From NCBI GenBank assembly GCA_038239195.1, contig JBBSEZ010000374.1:1-9941 (forward strand): a DNA stretch of 9,941 bases, read 5' to 3'. Positions 1 to 6,092 of this stretch are shown here, piece after piece. Within the stretch, counting starts at the first letter, position 1. Every line of letters begins with the position of its first letter. Position numbers and translations under genes: made by a program. Source of the stretch: JBBSEZ01 sp038239195. Its GTDB lineage: Bacteria; Planctomycetota; Planctomycetia; Gemmatales; Gemmataceae. Under the pieces are notes generated by a model that was not told the origin of the DNA, made no database searches, and worked only from the letters and a program-made list of their open reading frames with translations.

Positions 1-42
1 CCGAGGCGGCTTGCTTGCCGTTTCGCGCGCTGCAACGCGCCC

Positions 43-1536
43 TCACGCATCCCCGACCGGCGTCGTCGGCTCTTTGGTGTCGTCGGTCCACACCCACCCA
101 TAGGCGGTATTGCTCGGCGAGGCCCCTTGCTCCAGGTACTCCTTGCGGAGTTGCGTGAGGCGGTCGGCCCGGATGGCCGTGCGGCGCGCCTTGGGGTTGA
201 CGTTGAACAGCCGCGCCGCGTTGAGCCCCAGGATCTGGTTCTTGACCGCGTCGGTCAACTCGGCATACTTGAACTTCTTGATGAACGCCTCTTTCATCTT
301 GAGGCGGCGGAAGCGCACGATCTGCCCCTGGGGGCTGCCGTTCCAGATCGAGTCGGTGCCCCACAGAACGTGGTCGGAGCCGGCGACCTGAATCATCTGG
401 CAGAGCATGTGCAGGCAGACGTCCGGCGCGAACGCCGACGTCATGTTGAAGGTGCTGCCCAACTCGAAATAAATGTTCTTGATCCTGGGGTTCTTCTTGA
501 GGATGCGCAAAATGTCGCTGACCCAGGGGATCTCTTGCGGGTCTTCGGTCTTGCGATCGACGACGCGCGGCCCGGTGCCGCGCCCGGTGCCGAAGTAACC
601 GCGGAAGGCGGAGTGATAGACGATGAAGTTGAGGTCGGGGAAGGCGAGGGCCGCCTTCTCCAAATCGAAAGGAGTGCAGGCCTTCTCGTTGAAGAGGCCG
701 AGGGGAAGGCCCTTGTGGACGCAGAGGTTCTTGATGCCGAGCTTGCGGCTCTTCTCCCAGAAGGGATACGCCACCTTTTCGTCGTCCATGAACCAGGGCT
801 TCTCGCCCAGTTCGGCGCCGGTGTACATCTTCCAGGCGTCGATCTTGAGCACCTTGACCTGGCGCTCCATTTCTGCCAGTTCGGGCTTGCCGAGGTTGGG
901 GCGCAGCAGGCCGTGGGAGAGGACGCGCTGCGAGCCGGCGAGGTCGTTGACGTACTTGCGCGTCGCCACCATCTGGTCGGGCGGCAGCGGGTTCTTGTTC
1001 CAGGTGCGCGTCGGCACCCCGCTGATGATCGCCATCACCGTGTCGCTGTCGCCGAACAGCTCCTTGACGTAGTGAACGCGGTTGAGCTTCTCGAGGACCT
1101 CCTTGTCGTCCTTGCCGCGCCGCAGCAGGTGGAAGAAGCGCAAGACCGCCTTGCCCTCGGCGGTGTTGTCGTACCACTTGCGGCTAATGTCCACGTGGTG
1201 GGTCTGGACGTCGAACACGAACTGGTCCTTGGGCCATTTCTCGGCGAAGGCGCGCGGATCGCGCACCTCGTCGGCGGAGACCTCGTAGCAGTCGCCGAAG
1301 ACCTGATTGAGCGCCATCAGCCCCGCCGCGAAGCCGCTGCCGGTGCGGAAGAACTCGCGCCGCGTCAGGCCGAGCGCCTTGGCCGCGGGATCGGCGAGGG
1401 CATTGATGCGCGCCTCCAGCTCTTTCTGCTGCGCCGACTGCGGCGGAGGAATGAACTCCTCGTTGGAGGCGATGCGCGTCGGGATGGGCGAGGGGGCCTC
1501 GGTCTGGGCGTCGAGATCGCACTGGCGAACCCACAT
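43..1536 (-). CDS. Tat-exported amidohydrolase (amidohydrolase 2 / TIM-barrel metal hydrolase)
   Basis: Predicted 497-residue metal-dependent hydrolase of the amidohydrolase-2 type, probably exported folded by the Tat system. A twin-arginine motif TRREFFRTG (about 58-66) is followed by a short hydrophobic stretch (about 67-80). The barrel starts at FVFDVQTHHVD (about 106-116), where H113/H114 sit at the usual first metal-ligand position. Further candidate metal or catalytic residues are K236 (AWKMYT), H274 (VHKG), H308 (YHSAF) and D395 (WGTDS). The closing ILGLNAARLFNV (435-446) is typical of the family. The ATG at 1536 is chosen because GAGGA lies 8 nt upstream; the frame continues to a TTG at 1578 with no ribosome site. 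The Tat motif lies unusually far from the start, after about 57 polar residues. It follows the small membrane protein gene by 67 bp and may be cotranscribed with it. Fold and export are well supported; the substrate is unknown. Confidence 0.9.
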   Translation of the reverse strand: MWVRQCDLDAQTEAPSPIPTRIASNEEFIPPPQSAQQKELEARINALADPAAKALGLTRREFFRTGSGFAAGLMALNQVFGDCYEVSADEVRDPRAFAEKWPKDQFVFDVQTHHVDISRKWYDNTAEGKAVLRFFHLLRRGKDDKEVLEKLNRVHYVKELFGDSDTVMAIISGVPTRTWNKNPLPPDQMVATRKYVNDLAGSQRVLSHGLLRPNLGKPELAEMERQVKVLKIDAWKMYTGAELGEKPWFMDDEKVAYPFWEKSRKLGIKNLCVHKGLPLGLFNEKACTPFDLEKAALAFPDLNFIVYHSAFRGYFGTGRGTGPRVVDRKTEDPQEIPWVSDILRILKKNPRIKNIYFELGSTFNMTSAFAPDVCLHMLCQMIQVAGSDHVLWGTDSIWNGSPQGQIVRFRRLKMKEAFIKKFKYAELTDAVKNQILGLNAARLFNVNPKARRTAIRADRLTQLRKEYLEQGASPSNTAYGWVWTDDTKEPTTPVGDA

Positions 1537-1544
1537 GGGTGTTG

Positions 1545-1549
1545 TCCTC
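1545..1549 (-). promoter_or_regulatory. Ribosome binding site deciding the amidohydrolase start
   Basis: GAGGA on the minus strand, 8 nt before the ATG at 1534-1536. It favours this ATG over the in-frame TTG 42 nt further upstream, which has no comparable site. Confidence 0.6.
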
Positions 1550-1603
1550 GCGGGTAGGGGAGCGTTCCGTGCCTGCAACTACCCGCCCGCCCGGAGGGTG
1601 GTT

Positions 1604-1972
1604 TCAGTGGTGCCCGTGCGCGGAATCGGAGCGGGGAGGCGGATCGAAGTGGACGTCGGCGGGCCCCCAACCGAGCTTGCCTTGCAGCCAGCCGCAGAAG
1701 AGGGCGATGGCCGCGAGCGCACACGTGCTGCCGAGCTGCCACCAGAAGTTGGGGACCACGACCAGGCGCAGGCAGTCGCACTCGGACGGGGCAATGCGCG
1801 ACCAGACGTAGGCCGAGACGAGCACGAGGAGCACGACGGGGGCCCAGGCGCCCTGAGCAAGCACGAGCCACGCCTTCTTCCAGTTGACCGCCCACAGCCA
1901 CCACGAGCACCAAAGCCCGCCCGGCAGCAGTCGCAGCAGCACGCCCAGCACCTCGGCCAGCCAGTCCGGCAT
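1604..1972 (-). CDS. Small tryptophan-rich integral membrane protein, unknown function
   Basis: 122-residue hydrophobic protein that I do not recognise. Three likely membrane segments are visible (about 8-29, 36-58 and 70-96), followed by a polar tail. It contains 13 tryptophans, clustered as WCSWWLW (21-27) and FWW (76-78), and five cysteines (22, 65, 67, 84, 93). C65 and C67 form a CDC motif between segments two and three. The tail reads PADVHFDPPP and ends HGHH, so metal binding is conceivable but unproven. That it is a real gene is supported by a near-perfect AGGAGGT site 6 nt before the ATG, a coherent hydrophobic pattern and a candidate promoter at 2014-2042. It lies 67 bp upstream of the amidohydrolase and may be cotranscribed with it. 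A membrane partner of that enzyme is only a guess. Confidence 0.72.
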   Translation of the reverse strand: MPDWLAEVLGVLLRLLPGGLWCSWWLWAVNWKKAWLVLAQGAWAPVVLLVLVSAYVWSRIAPSECDCLRLVVVPNFWWQLGSTCALAAIALFCGWLQGKLGWGPADVHFDPPPRSDSAHGHH

Positions 1973-1977
1973 GTCGC

Positions 1978-1984
1978 ACCTCCT
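1978..1984 (-). promoter_or_regulatory. Strong Shine-Dalgarno of the small membrane protein
   Basis: AGGAGGT on the minus strand; the AGGAGG core ends 6 nt before the ATG at 1970-1972. It is the main evidence that this small reading frame, rather than one of several overlapping open frames, is translated. Confidence 0.7.
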
Positions 1985-2013
1985 GGAGCGCTCGCGGCAA
2001 CGGATCGGTGGAC

Positions 2014-2042
2014 ACCCTAGAGAACGAGGCGGAGGTCGTCAA
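2014..2042 (-). promoter_or_regulatory. Candidate sigma70-type promoter for the small membrane protein gene
   Basis: On the minus strand TTGACG (2037-2042, 5 of 6 matches to the -35 consensus) is separated by exactly 17 bp from TAGGGT (2014-2019, a weak -10 with T, A and final T matching). Transcription would begin near 2007, giving a leader of about 35 nt before the ATG at 1972. The -35 match and spacing are good and the -10 is poor, and planctomycete promoters are not well characterised, so this is tentative. Confidence 0.35.
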
Positions 2043-2231
2043 CGGGTCGGCGGTCGCCAGGCCGCAAGCGGCGACGCGGTGGGCAAACGGTTTCCCCTTC
2101 CCGCCGAGGTTGCCTTTGACACGAGCACGGCGATCGCGACTCGCCACCTCCTCCATCAGGTGGATCGCCTCCGTCAAAAGCCCGTGTGGTGACGGTGCGC
2201 CGCTTCCCTTTGTGTGCCGTTGGCGGACTGC

Positions 2232-2285
2232 GGGCGACAGGGCTCGGGCCCCCCATCCCACGCCGAGGATGGGGCCCTGTCGCCC
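2232..2285. repeat. Long imperfect GC-rich palindrome (REP- or MITE-like candidate)
   Basis: The outer arms GGGCGACAGGG (2232-2242) and CCCTGTCGCCC (2275-2285) are perfect complements. So are the inner arms CCCCATCC (2251-2258) and GGATGGGG (2267-2274), which flank an 8-nt loop. Eight bases (CTCGGGCC, 2243-2250) are present only in the left arm and would bulge out. The total is 19 bp of stem. There is no T-tract on either side, so an intrinsic terminator is unlikely. The form suggests a dispersed palindromic repeat, but only one copy is in this window. Confidence 0.65.
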
Positions 2286-2402
2286 ATTCGCCTTTCCTCC
2301 GCCGAGCAGGCGCCTCACGACAGCACCCTCGGGACGAGACAGTTCCCTCGCCCAGGTTACCGAGGTGCCCTACCTTTTTCAGAGAGCAAAGGGGGGCCAT
2401 TT

Positions 2403-2433
2403 TGGACTGCGGCATTGAAAGCGCCGCAGTCCA
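2403..2433. repeat. Perfect 11-bp palindrome downstream of the LRR gene
   Basis: TGGACTGCGGC (2403-2413) pairs perfectly with GCCGCAGTCCA (2423-2433) around a 9-nt loop. It lies 100 bp past the stop codon of the LRR lipoprotein. In the direction of transcription it is followed by an A-run rather than a T-run, so it does not look like a rho-independent terminator. It may be a dispersed repeat or an RNA 3'-end structure. Its sequence differs from the other two palindromes nearby. Confidence 0.6.
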
Positions 2434-2533
2434 GGAGGTCGCCCCCGCCTCTTCGCGCGCGATGGGGCAGACGTGGCCGCTCGGCCAGGCGCTCCCCGGC
2501 CCGAGCCACCGTCCCACCACCTGCCCCCTTCTG

Positions 2534-3205
2534 TCAACGGTTCACCTTCAGCCCCGACCGGGCGTTGGTCAGTCGATTCGCCCCCGCGTCGGTGACACCC
2601 GTCTTCCACACGGTCAGGTACTTGAGGTTTCGCAGGCCGGACAGGTGCTTCAGCCCCTCGTCCGTGACAAGGGTTTGGTCGAGGCTCAACCACTCCAACT
2701 GCGACAGGCCCTTGAGATGCGCTACCCCGGCGTCCGTGATCGGGCACTTCCACAGCGACAGCTTGGTCAGCGACGTCAGGCGGGAGAGCTTCGGCAGGCC
2801 GTCGTCGGTGATGCGTGCCTCGTCGGCGCGCAAAAACTCCAGGCCCGGCGCGTTCTTGAGGTGGTCCAGCCCCGCGTCGGTGACGCGCGTCTTGGAGAGG
2901 GAGAGCATCTTCAACGTCGGCAGCCAGGGCAGTTGCTTCAGCCCCTCGTCGCCGATGCCGGTGTCGTCGAGGATGAGGTTGCGCAGGTATTCGGGGTGTT
3001 CCATCGCGGCGAACTGCGCCATGTCCGCGTCGGTCAGTTTGGGAAAGTCCCGGCAATCGATGGTGTCCACCTCGGCCGAGAGGCCCTTGAGGGCGGCCTT
3101 CAACCGGGTGCCGTCCGGCTTCGTCTTGCCGCAGCCCGCCAGCAGGCCGCACAGCCCGGCGAACAGCAACGCCCAGCAGGAGAACAGCTTCCCACGGTGC
3201 TTCAT
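2534..3205 (-). CDS. Leucine-rich-repeat lipoprotein (TDAGL-type repeats)
   Basis: 223-residue predicted lipoprotein. A basic N-terminus (MKHRGK) and hydrophobic segment lead to the lipobox LAGC (22-25), so C25 should be lipidated after signal peptidase II cleavage. Residues 74-217 are six consecutive repeats of exactly 24 residues with the pattern LxxLxLxxTxVTDAGLxxLxxLxx, as in LRR proteins abundant in planctomycetes. Such arrays form a curved protein-binding surface; I see no enzymatic domain. The ATG at 3205 is chosen because GAGGT lies 6 nt upstream and the lipoprotein signal begins there. An in-frame ATG at 3322 would add 39 residues encoded across a palindrome and bury the signal peptide. 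The gene stands apart from its neighbours (124 bp upstream, 561 bp downstream) and both gaps contain palindromes. The binding partner is unknown. Confidence 0.9.
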   Translation of the reverse strand: MKHRGKLFSCWALLFAGLCGLLAGCGKTKPDGTRLKAALKGLSAEVDTIDCRDFPKLTDADMAQFAAMEHPEYLRNLILDDTGIGDEGLKQLPWLPTLKMLSLSKTRVTDAGLDHLKNAPGLEFLRADEARITDDGLPKLSRLTSLTKLSLWKCPITDAGVAHLKGLSQLEWLSLDQTLVTDEGLKHLSGLRNLKYLTVWKTGVTDAGANRLTNARSGLKVNR

Positions 3206-3211
3206 GGTCGG

Positions 3212-3216
3212 ACCTC
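3212..3216 (-). promoter_or_regulatory. Ribosome binding site deciding the LRR lipoprotein start
   Basis: GAGGT on the minus strand ends 6 nt before the ATG at 3203-3205. Together with the lipobox it supports this start over the in-frame ATG at 3320-3322. Confidence 0.6.
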
Positions 3217-3242
3217 GTTGGGCGAGCGGCAGGACTACTTTT

Positions 3243-3276
3243 CCTGTAGGACGGCTCGGGAGAGCCGTCCTACAGG
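3243..3276. repeat. Perfect 15-bp palindrome with 4-nt loop upstream of the LRR gene
   Basis: CCTGTAGGACGGCTC (3243-3257) pairs without mismatch with GAGCCGTCCTACAGG (3262-3276) around the loop GGGA. It sits between the glycosyltransferase stop (3330) and the LRR gene, with its near edge 37 nt before the LRR ATG. On the plus strand a T5 run begins 6 nt after the stem; on the minus strand, in which the genes run, an A-run follows. It is therefore not a classical terminator for these genes. It is a strong candidate for a dispersed planctomycete palindrome that could form a leader hairpin. Confidence 0.75.
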
Positions 3277-3329
3277 GAGGATTTTTCATGCCGATCGCCT
3301 TGCTCCATCGTCCCGGGCTCATCTCGTGG

Positions 3330-5189
3330 CTATTCCAGCGCCGGCAGGCCCAGGTCGGCCCGCACGCGGTTGCATTCGTCTCGCTCGAGGTGGTAGACGT
3401 AGATCGAGTAGCCGGCCCGGGCCGCCGGCTCGAAGTGCAGGAAGTAGGTGTAGCACGGCCCGTCCAGGTAGTGCATGCCGCCTTTGCCGTCGGGCACGCC
3501 GAAGCGGTAGCCGCGCAGCAGGGTCACGCTGACCGCGTACCAGCCGGGGCGCGGGCCCAGGGAGGCCGCCTCGGGACGCACCAGGTCCACCGGGGCGGTA
3601 ACCCCCCGGGGCGGCAGCGCGAACTCGATGCCGCCCGCGCGGGGATCGATGCCGCCGAAGTAAGCGAGGCCCAGCGGTTTGCTTTCCGGATGTTGGTCGA
3701 GCCAGCGCTTCAGTTCGAGCAGGTCCTGCCCCCAGTCGATGTTGCTGTCCACCAGGTGGGCGTGCCCGTTCATCGGGCCCCCGGCCAGTTCGTTGAAGTA
3801 GGACGTCGAGTGCGGGTAGGCCCTCAAACTGCTGCCAATGGAAGCGAGCAAGGCGACCGCCACGAACAAGGCACCGAGCCGCGTCTTCTCCCACGCCAGC
3901 CCTTCGGCCAATCGCCCCATCCACGTGAAGAGGAACGGCAGGGTCGGCAGGACGTAGCGGAGGTGATGGTTGAACCCCGTCTGCGAGCTGACCAGGGCGA
4001 ACAGGGCCAGCCCCGGCAACAGCACCAGCGCCTCGTCGCGCCAGGTCGCCGAGGGAAACCGAAGGAAGGCCGCGCTGCCGGTGGCGAGGAGCAGCAAGGC
4101 CCACGTCCCCAGCGGCCATTTCACCCCCAGGCCGTAGAGGTAGTAATGCCACCAGCCCTCCTGGCGCCACTCGCCGCCCAGGTAGGACCAGAAGCGCGAC
4201 TCGAAGTCGCGCTTTTGCACGTCGATGCCCGAGACGAAGTTTCGCGGCAGGGGCACCGGGACGCCCCTCGCCCAGGTGCCGGCGAAGCGGTTTTGGAACT
4301 GACCGCCCCGGCTGACCGTGAGGGCCTTGCTGGTGAAGGGGTAGTCGCCGAGCGGCAGGAACGATCCTTCGAGGAGGTAGCCGAGGTTCACGACGCCGAC
4401 GGACAGCAGCAAGGCGGCGAGCAGTTGCCCGCCCTGCCGCCCCCACTCGCGGCGCCCCGGCCAGGGGCGCTGGCAGGCGCGCAGCCCCAGCCAACTCAGC
4501 GGCCAGAGCAGGAAGAGGAAGACCCAGGTGGTCTTGCACAGCAGGGCGACCCCCAGCCCCATTCCCAGCCAGTAGGCCCCGACCCAACTCGGATCGCGAA
4601 ACCAGCGCCAGAACAGGTAACACGCCAGCAGCCCGAAGGCGGCGCCTCCGGTGTCGGGCGTGATGAGCTGGGCGTTGGCCAGGACGAGCGGGCAGAAGCA
4701 CCACAGGGCGAGGGCCAACAGCCCGGCCCGGGGGCCGTAGAGCTCGCGCCCCCAGTGGAAGCAGAGCCAGCCCGCGAGCAAGGAGAAGGGCAGGCACGCC
4801 CAGCGGGCCACGGTGAAATACCAGAAGGCCCGTTCGCCGCGTTCGCTGACGAAGGCGCGGCCCAGCACGAACTCCGGGCGATGCGGCGGGTCGTAGGAGA
4901 GCTGAAGCTCGGGCTCGCGCAGGCCCACGAGGGCGAGCGGGGCCGTGGCGACCAGCCGAACCAACGGCGGGTTGACGCGGTAGAGGTCGAACTGCCCGGT
5001 GTGCCAGTGGCTCAGGCCGGCGGCGAGGTGGCCGACCTCGTCGATCGCCGGGCTGTGTCGCGTGGCGCTCCAGGCGAGCAGCCCGGCGTGGACGGCCAGC
5101 AGGCAACAGGCCAGGTGGCCGGCCCGCCGGCGGCGGGCGCCTGGTGGGGACGCGAGGGCGCCGGGGCTCAGTGGCTCTCCGCCGGACAT
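3330..5189 (-). CDS. Polytopic PMT/ArnT-like glycosyltransferase (lipid-carrier sugar donor)
   Basis: 619-residue membrane glycosyltransferase of the GT-C type. The family moves a sugar from a polyprenyl-phosphate carrier to a protein or lipid acceptor outside the cytoplasmic membrane. A first membrane segment (about 24-42) leads into SPAIDEVGHLAAG (46-58), where D50/E51 match the acidic catalytic motif of the first outer loop. TPDTGG (177-182) is a further loop motif. About ten hydrophobic segments extend to roughly residue 455. The soluble C-terminal part starts with YFNELAGG (464-471) and DSNIDWGQDLLELKRW (481-496), a pattern I associate with bacterial members. The ATG at 5189 has GAGGAGG 4 nt upstream; the frame runs open to 5747, but that extension is shadow of the upstream gene. 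The gene overlaps the GT2 gene by 22 bp, implying translational coupling. Sugar and acceptor cannot be read from the sequence. Confidence 0.93.
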   Translation of the reverse strand: MSGGEPLSPGALASPPGARRRRAGHLACCLLAVHAGLLAWSATRHSPAIDEVGHLAAGLSHWHTGQFDLYRVNPPLVRLVATAPLALVGLREPELQLSYDPPHRPEFVLGRAFVSERGERAFWYFTVARWACLPFSLLAGWLCFHWGRELYGPRAGLLALALWCFCPLVLANAQLITPDTGGAAFGLLACYLFWRWFRDPSWVGAYWLGMGLGVALLCKTTWVFLFLLWPLSWLGLRACQRPWPGRREWGRQGGQLLAALLLSVGVVNLGYLLEGSFLPLGDYPFTSKALTVSRGGQFQNRFAGTWARGVPVPLPRNFVSGIDVQKRDFESRFWSYLGGEWRQEGWWHYYLYGLGVKWPLGTWALLLLATGSAAFLRFPSATWRDEALVLLPGLALFALVSSQTGFNHHLRYVLPTLPFLFTWMGRLAEGLAWEKTRLGALFVAVALLASIGSSLRAYPHSTSYFNELAGGPMNGHAHLVDSNIDWGQDLLELKRWLDQHPESKPLGLAYFGGIDPRAGGIEFALPPRGVTAPVDLVRPEAASLGPRPGWYAVSVTLLRGYRFGVPDGKGGMHYLDGPCYTYFLHFEPAARAGYSIYVYHLERDECNRVRADLGLPALE

Positions 5190-6046
5190 GGGGCCTCCTC
5201 CCGTACCGGCGCAACCGGAGGCGCCCGTTCCTCCACCCGGCGCAAGTGGGGCCGGGCGATGGGCGACCGCTCGCGCCGATCCAGGCGGCCGGGAGGGGCC
5301 GCCTCCCCGATGGTGGGCGCATGCGGTTGCCGGCGCGGGAAGCGGGCGAAGCGCCAGCGCAGCAGGGCCCAGAACGTCTGCCAGGCGTCGCGCCAGCCGA
5401 TCTTCTTGCCCTCGGCGGCCGTGCGCGGCCGGTAGGAGATGGGCACCTCGACGATCGGAATGCCCAGCCGGCAAAACTTGGCCGTCAGCTCGGCGCACAG
5501 CTCGAAGCGCTCGGCCTGCAAGTCGAGGGCCGGCAGCAGTTCGGCCAGGAACGCCTTGTAGCAGGTGGCCTCGTCGGTCAGCCTCTGGCCGTACAGCACG
5601 CGCACCAGCCCGTTCAGCAGCGCCACGGCCACCCGAAAGCGGTCCCACCGCAGCGCGGCGTCGGGTACGAGATAGCGCGAGCCGTAGACGACGCGGGCCT
5701 CGCCGCGGCGCAGCTTTTCCACCAGCAGCGGGTAGTCGCCGGGGCAATACTCCAGGTCGGCGTCCTGCACGATGACGATGCGGCCGCGCGCCCGCGCCAG
5801 CCCAGTGCGCACGGCGGCGCCCTTGCCGCGGTTGACCGGGTGGCGCAGCGCAAGCACTCCCTCCCGATCAGCCCAGCCGGCCAGGATCGTGGGGGTGCCG
5901 TCGGTGCTGCCGTCATCGACGACGATCACCTCCTTCTGGGGGTGGGGGTAGGGCCCGTCGTGTACGCGGCGGAGCAGGGCCACGACCGTCCGCTCCTCGT
6001 TGAAGACGGGGACGATGACGGAGAGCAGAGGGGCTTGCTCGGACAC
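5168..6046 (-). CDS. Family 2 glycosyltransferase, DPM1/polyprenyl-phosphate sugar synthase-like
   Basis: 292-residue GT-A fold glycosyltransferase. It opens with LLSVIVPVFNEE (7-18), then VIVVDDGSTDGT (40-51) for nucleotide-sugar binding and QDADLEY (94-100), whose D95/D97 form the metal-binding DXD. EGKKIGWRDA (212-221) matches the late motif of dolichyl-phosphate-mannose synthase-like enzymes. I infer that it loads a sugar from a nucleotide donor onto a polyprenyl phosphate on the cytoplasmic face. Unlike many bacterial relatives it has no C-terminal membrane segments. Residues about 234-292 are instead a Pro/Arg-rich, probably disordered tail. The start is GTG at 6046 with GGAG 8 nt upstream. 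The gene is 46 bp after the DUF1559 gene and overlaps the PMT/ArnT-like gene by 22 bp; that pairing is the main support for lipid-carrier charging. The particular sugar is unknown. Confidence 0.94.
   Translation of the reverse strand: MSEQAPLLSVIVPVFNEERTVVALLRRVHDGPYPHPQKEVIVVDDGSTDGTPTILAGWADREGVLALRHPVNRGKGAAVRTGLARARGRIVIVQDADLEYCPGDYPLLVEKLRRGEARVVYGSRYLVPDAALRWDRFRVAVALLNGLVRVLYGQRLTDEATCYKAFLAELLPALDLQAERFELCAELTAKFCRLGIPIVEVPISYRPRTAAEGKKIGWRDAWQTFWALLRWRFARFPRRQPHAPTIGEAAPPGRLDRRERSPIARPHLRRVEERAPPVAPVREEAPCPAESH
5194..5200 (-). promoter_or_regulatory. Ribosome binding site inside the GT2 gene, deciding the PMT/ArnT-like start
   Basis: GAGGAGG on the minus strand, 4 nt before the ATG at 5187-5189, lies within the last codons of the upstream GT2 gene. 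It fixes the start at 5189 rather than far upstream and suggests coupled translation of the two enzymes. Confidence 0.65.
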
Positions 6047-6092
6047 GCGGCACGCTCCAATCGGGGGAGGGCCAGGGCGAGGGCCGTTCGCG

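Larger units (their letters stand above)
1973..2533. other. 561 bp non-coding stretch with two palindromes
   Basis: No convincing gene lies between the LRR lipoprotein stop and the small membrane protein start. The open frames crossing it give low-complexity Arg/Pro/Gly-rich products without ribosome sites or recognisable motifs. It holds the candidate promoter at 2014-2042, a 54-nt imperfect palindrome at 2232-2285 and a 31-nt palindrome at 2403-2433. I recognise no tRNA, riboswitch or CRISPR unit. It is the longest gene-free stretch in the window and could contain an unrecognised small RNA. Confidence 0.7.

Noticed and set aside
25..40. Small GCGCG/CGCGC hairpin after the amidohydrolase stop
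   Set aside because: Only 5 bp of stem and no T-tract. Such pairs are common by chance in GC-rich DNA.
127..1557. 476-residue open frame on the plus strand
   Set aside because: Antisense to the amidohydrolase. The product is a Glu/Leu/Val/Arg-rich shadow without recognisable domains.
2346..2379. CCTCG/CGAGG hairpin followed by TTTTT on the plus strand
   Set aside because: The stem is only 5 bp with a 10-nt loop, the T-run is 9 nt away, and no plus-strand gene precedes it.
2560..2990. Recurring near-identical DNA blocks such as CGCGTCGGTGAC
   Set aside because: They encode the conserved VTDAG core of the 24-residue LRR units, so they are coding repeats and not CRISPR or another DNA repeat.
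3243..3276. Palindrome as a rho-independent terminator of the glycosyltransferase operon
   Set aside because: The coding strand has an A-run, not a T-run, after the stem. The T-run is on the opposite strand, where no gene ends.
3206..3322. 39-residue N-terminal extension of the LRR lipoprotein from an in-frame ATG
   Set aside because: It would read through the perfect palindrome and push the lipoprotein signal inside the protein. The ATG at 3205 has its own ribosome site directly before the signal peptide.
2214..5435. 1073-residue open frame on the plus strand
   Set aside because: It runs antisense to the LRR and PMT/ArnT-like genes, whose family motifs are unmistakable. Its product is low-complexity Arg/Pro/Gly/Gln-rich with no motif, as expected from antisense of high-GC codons.
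5190..5747. 186-residue N-terminal extension of the PMT/ArnT-like protein
   Set aside because: It overlaps the GT2 coding region in another frame and has an Arg/Pro/Ala-rich shadow composition. The ATG at 5189 has a strong ribosome site and starts a proper N-terminus.
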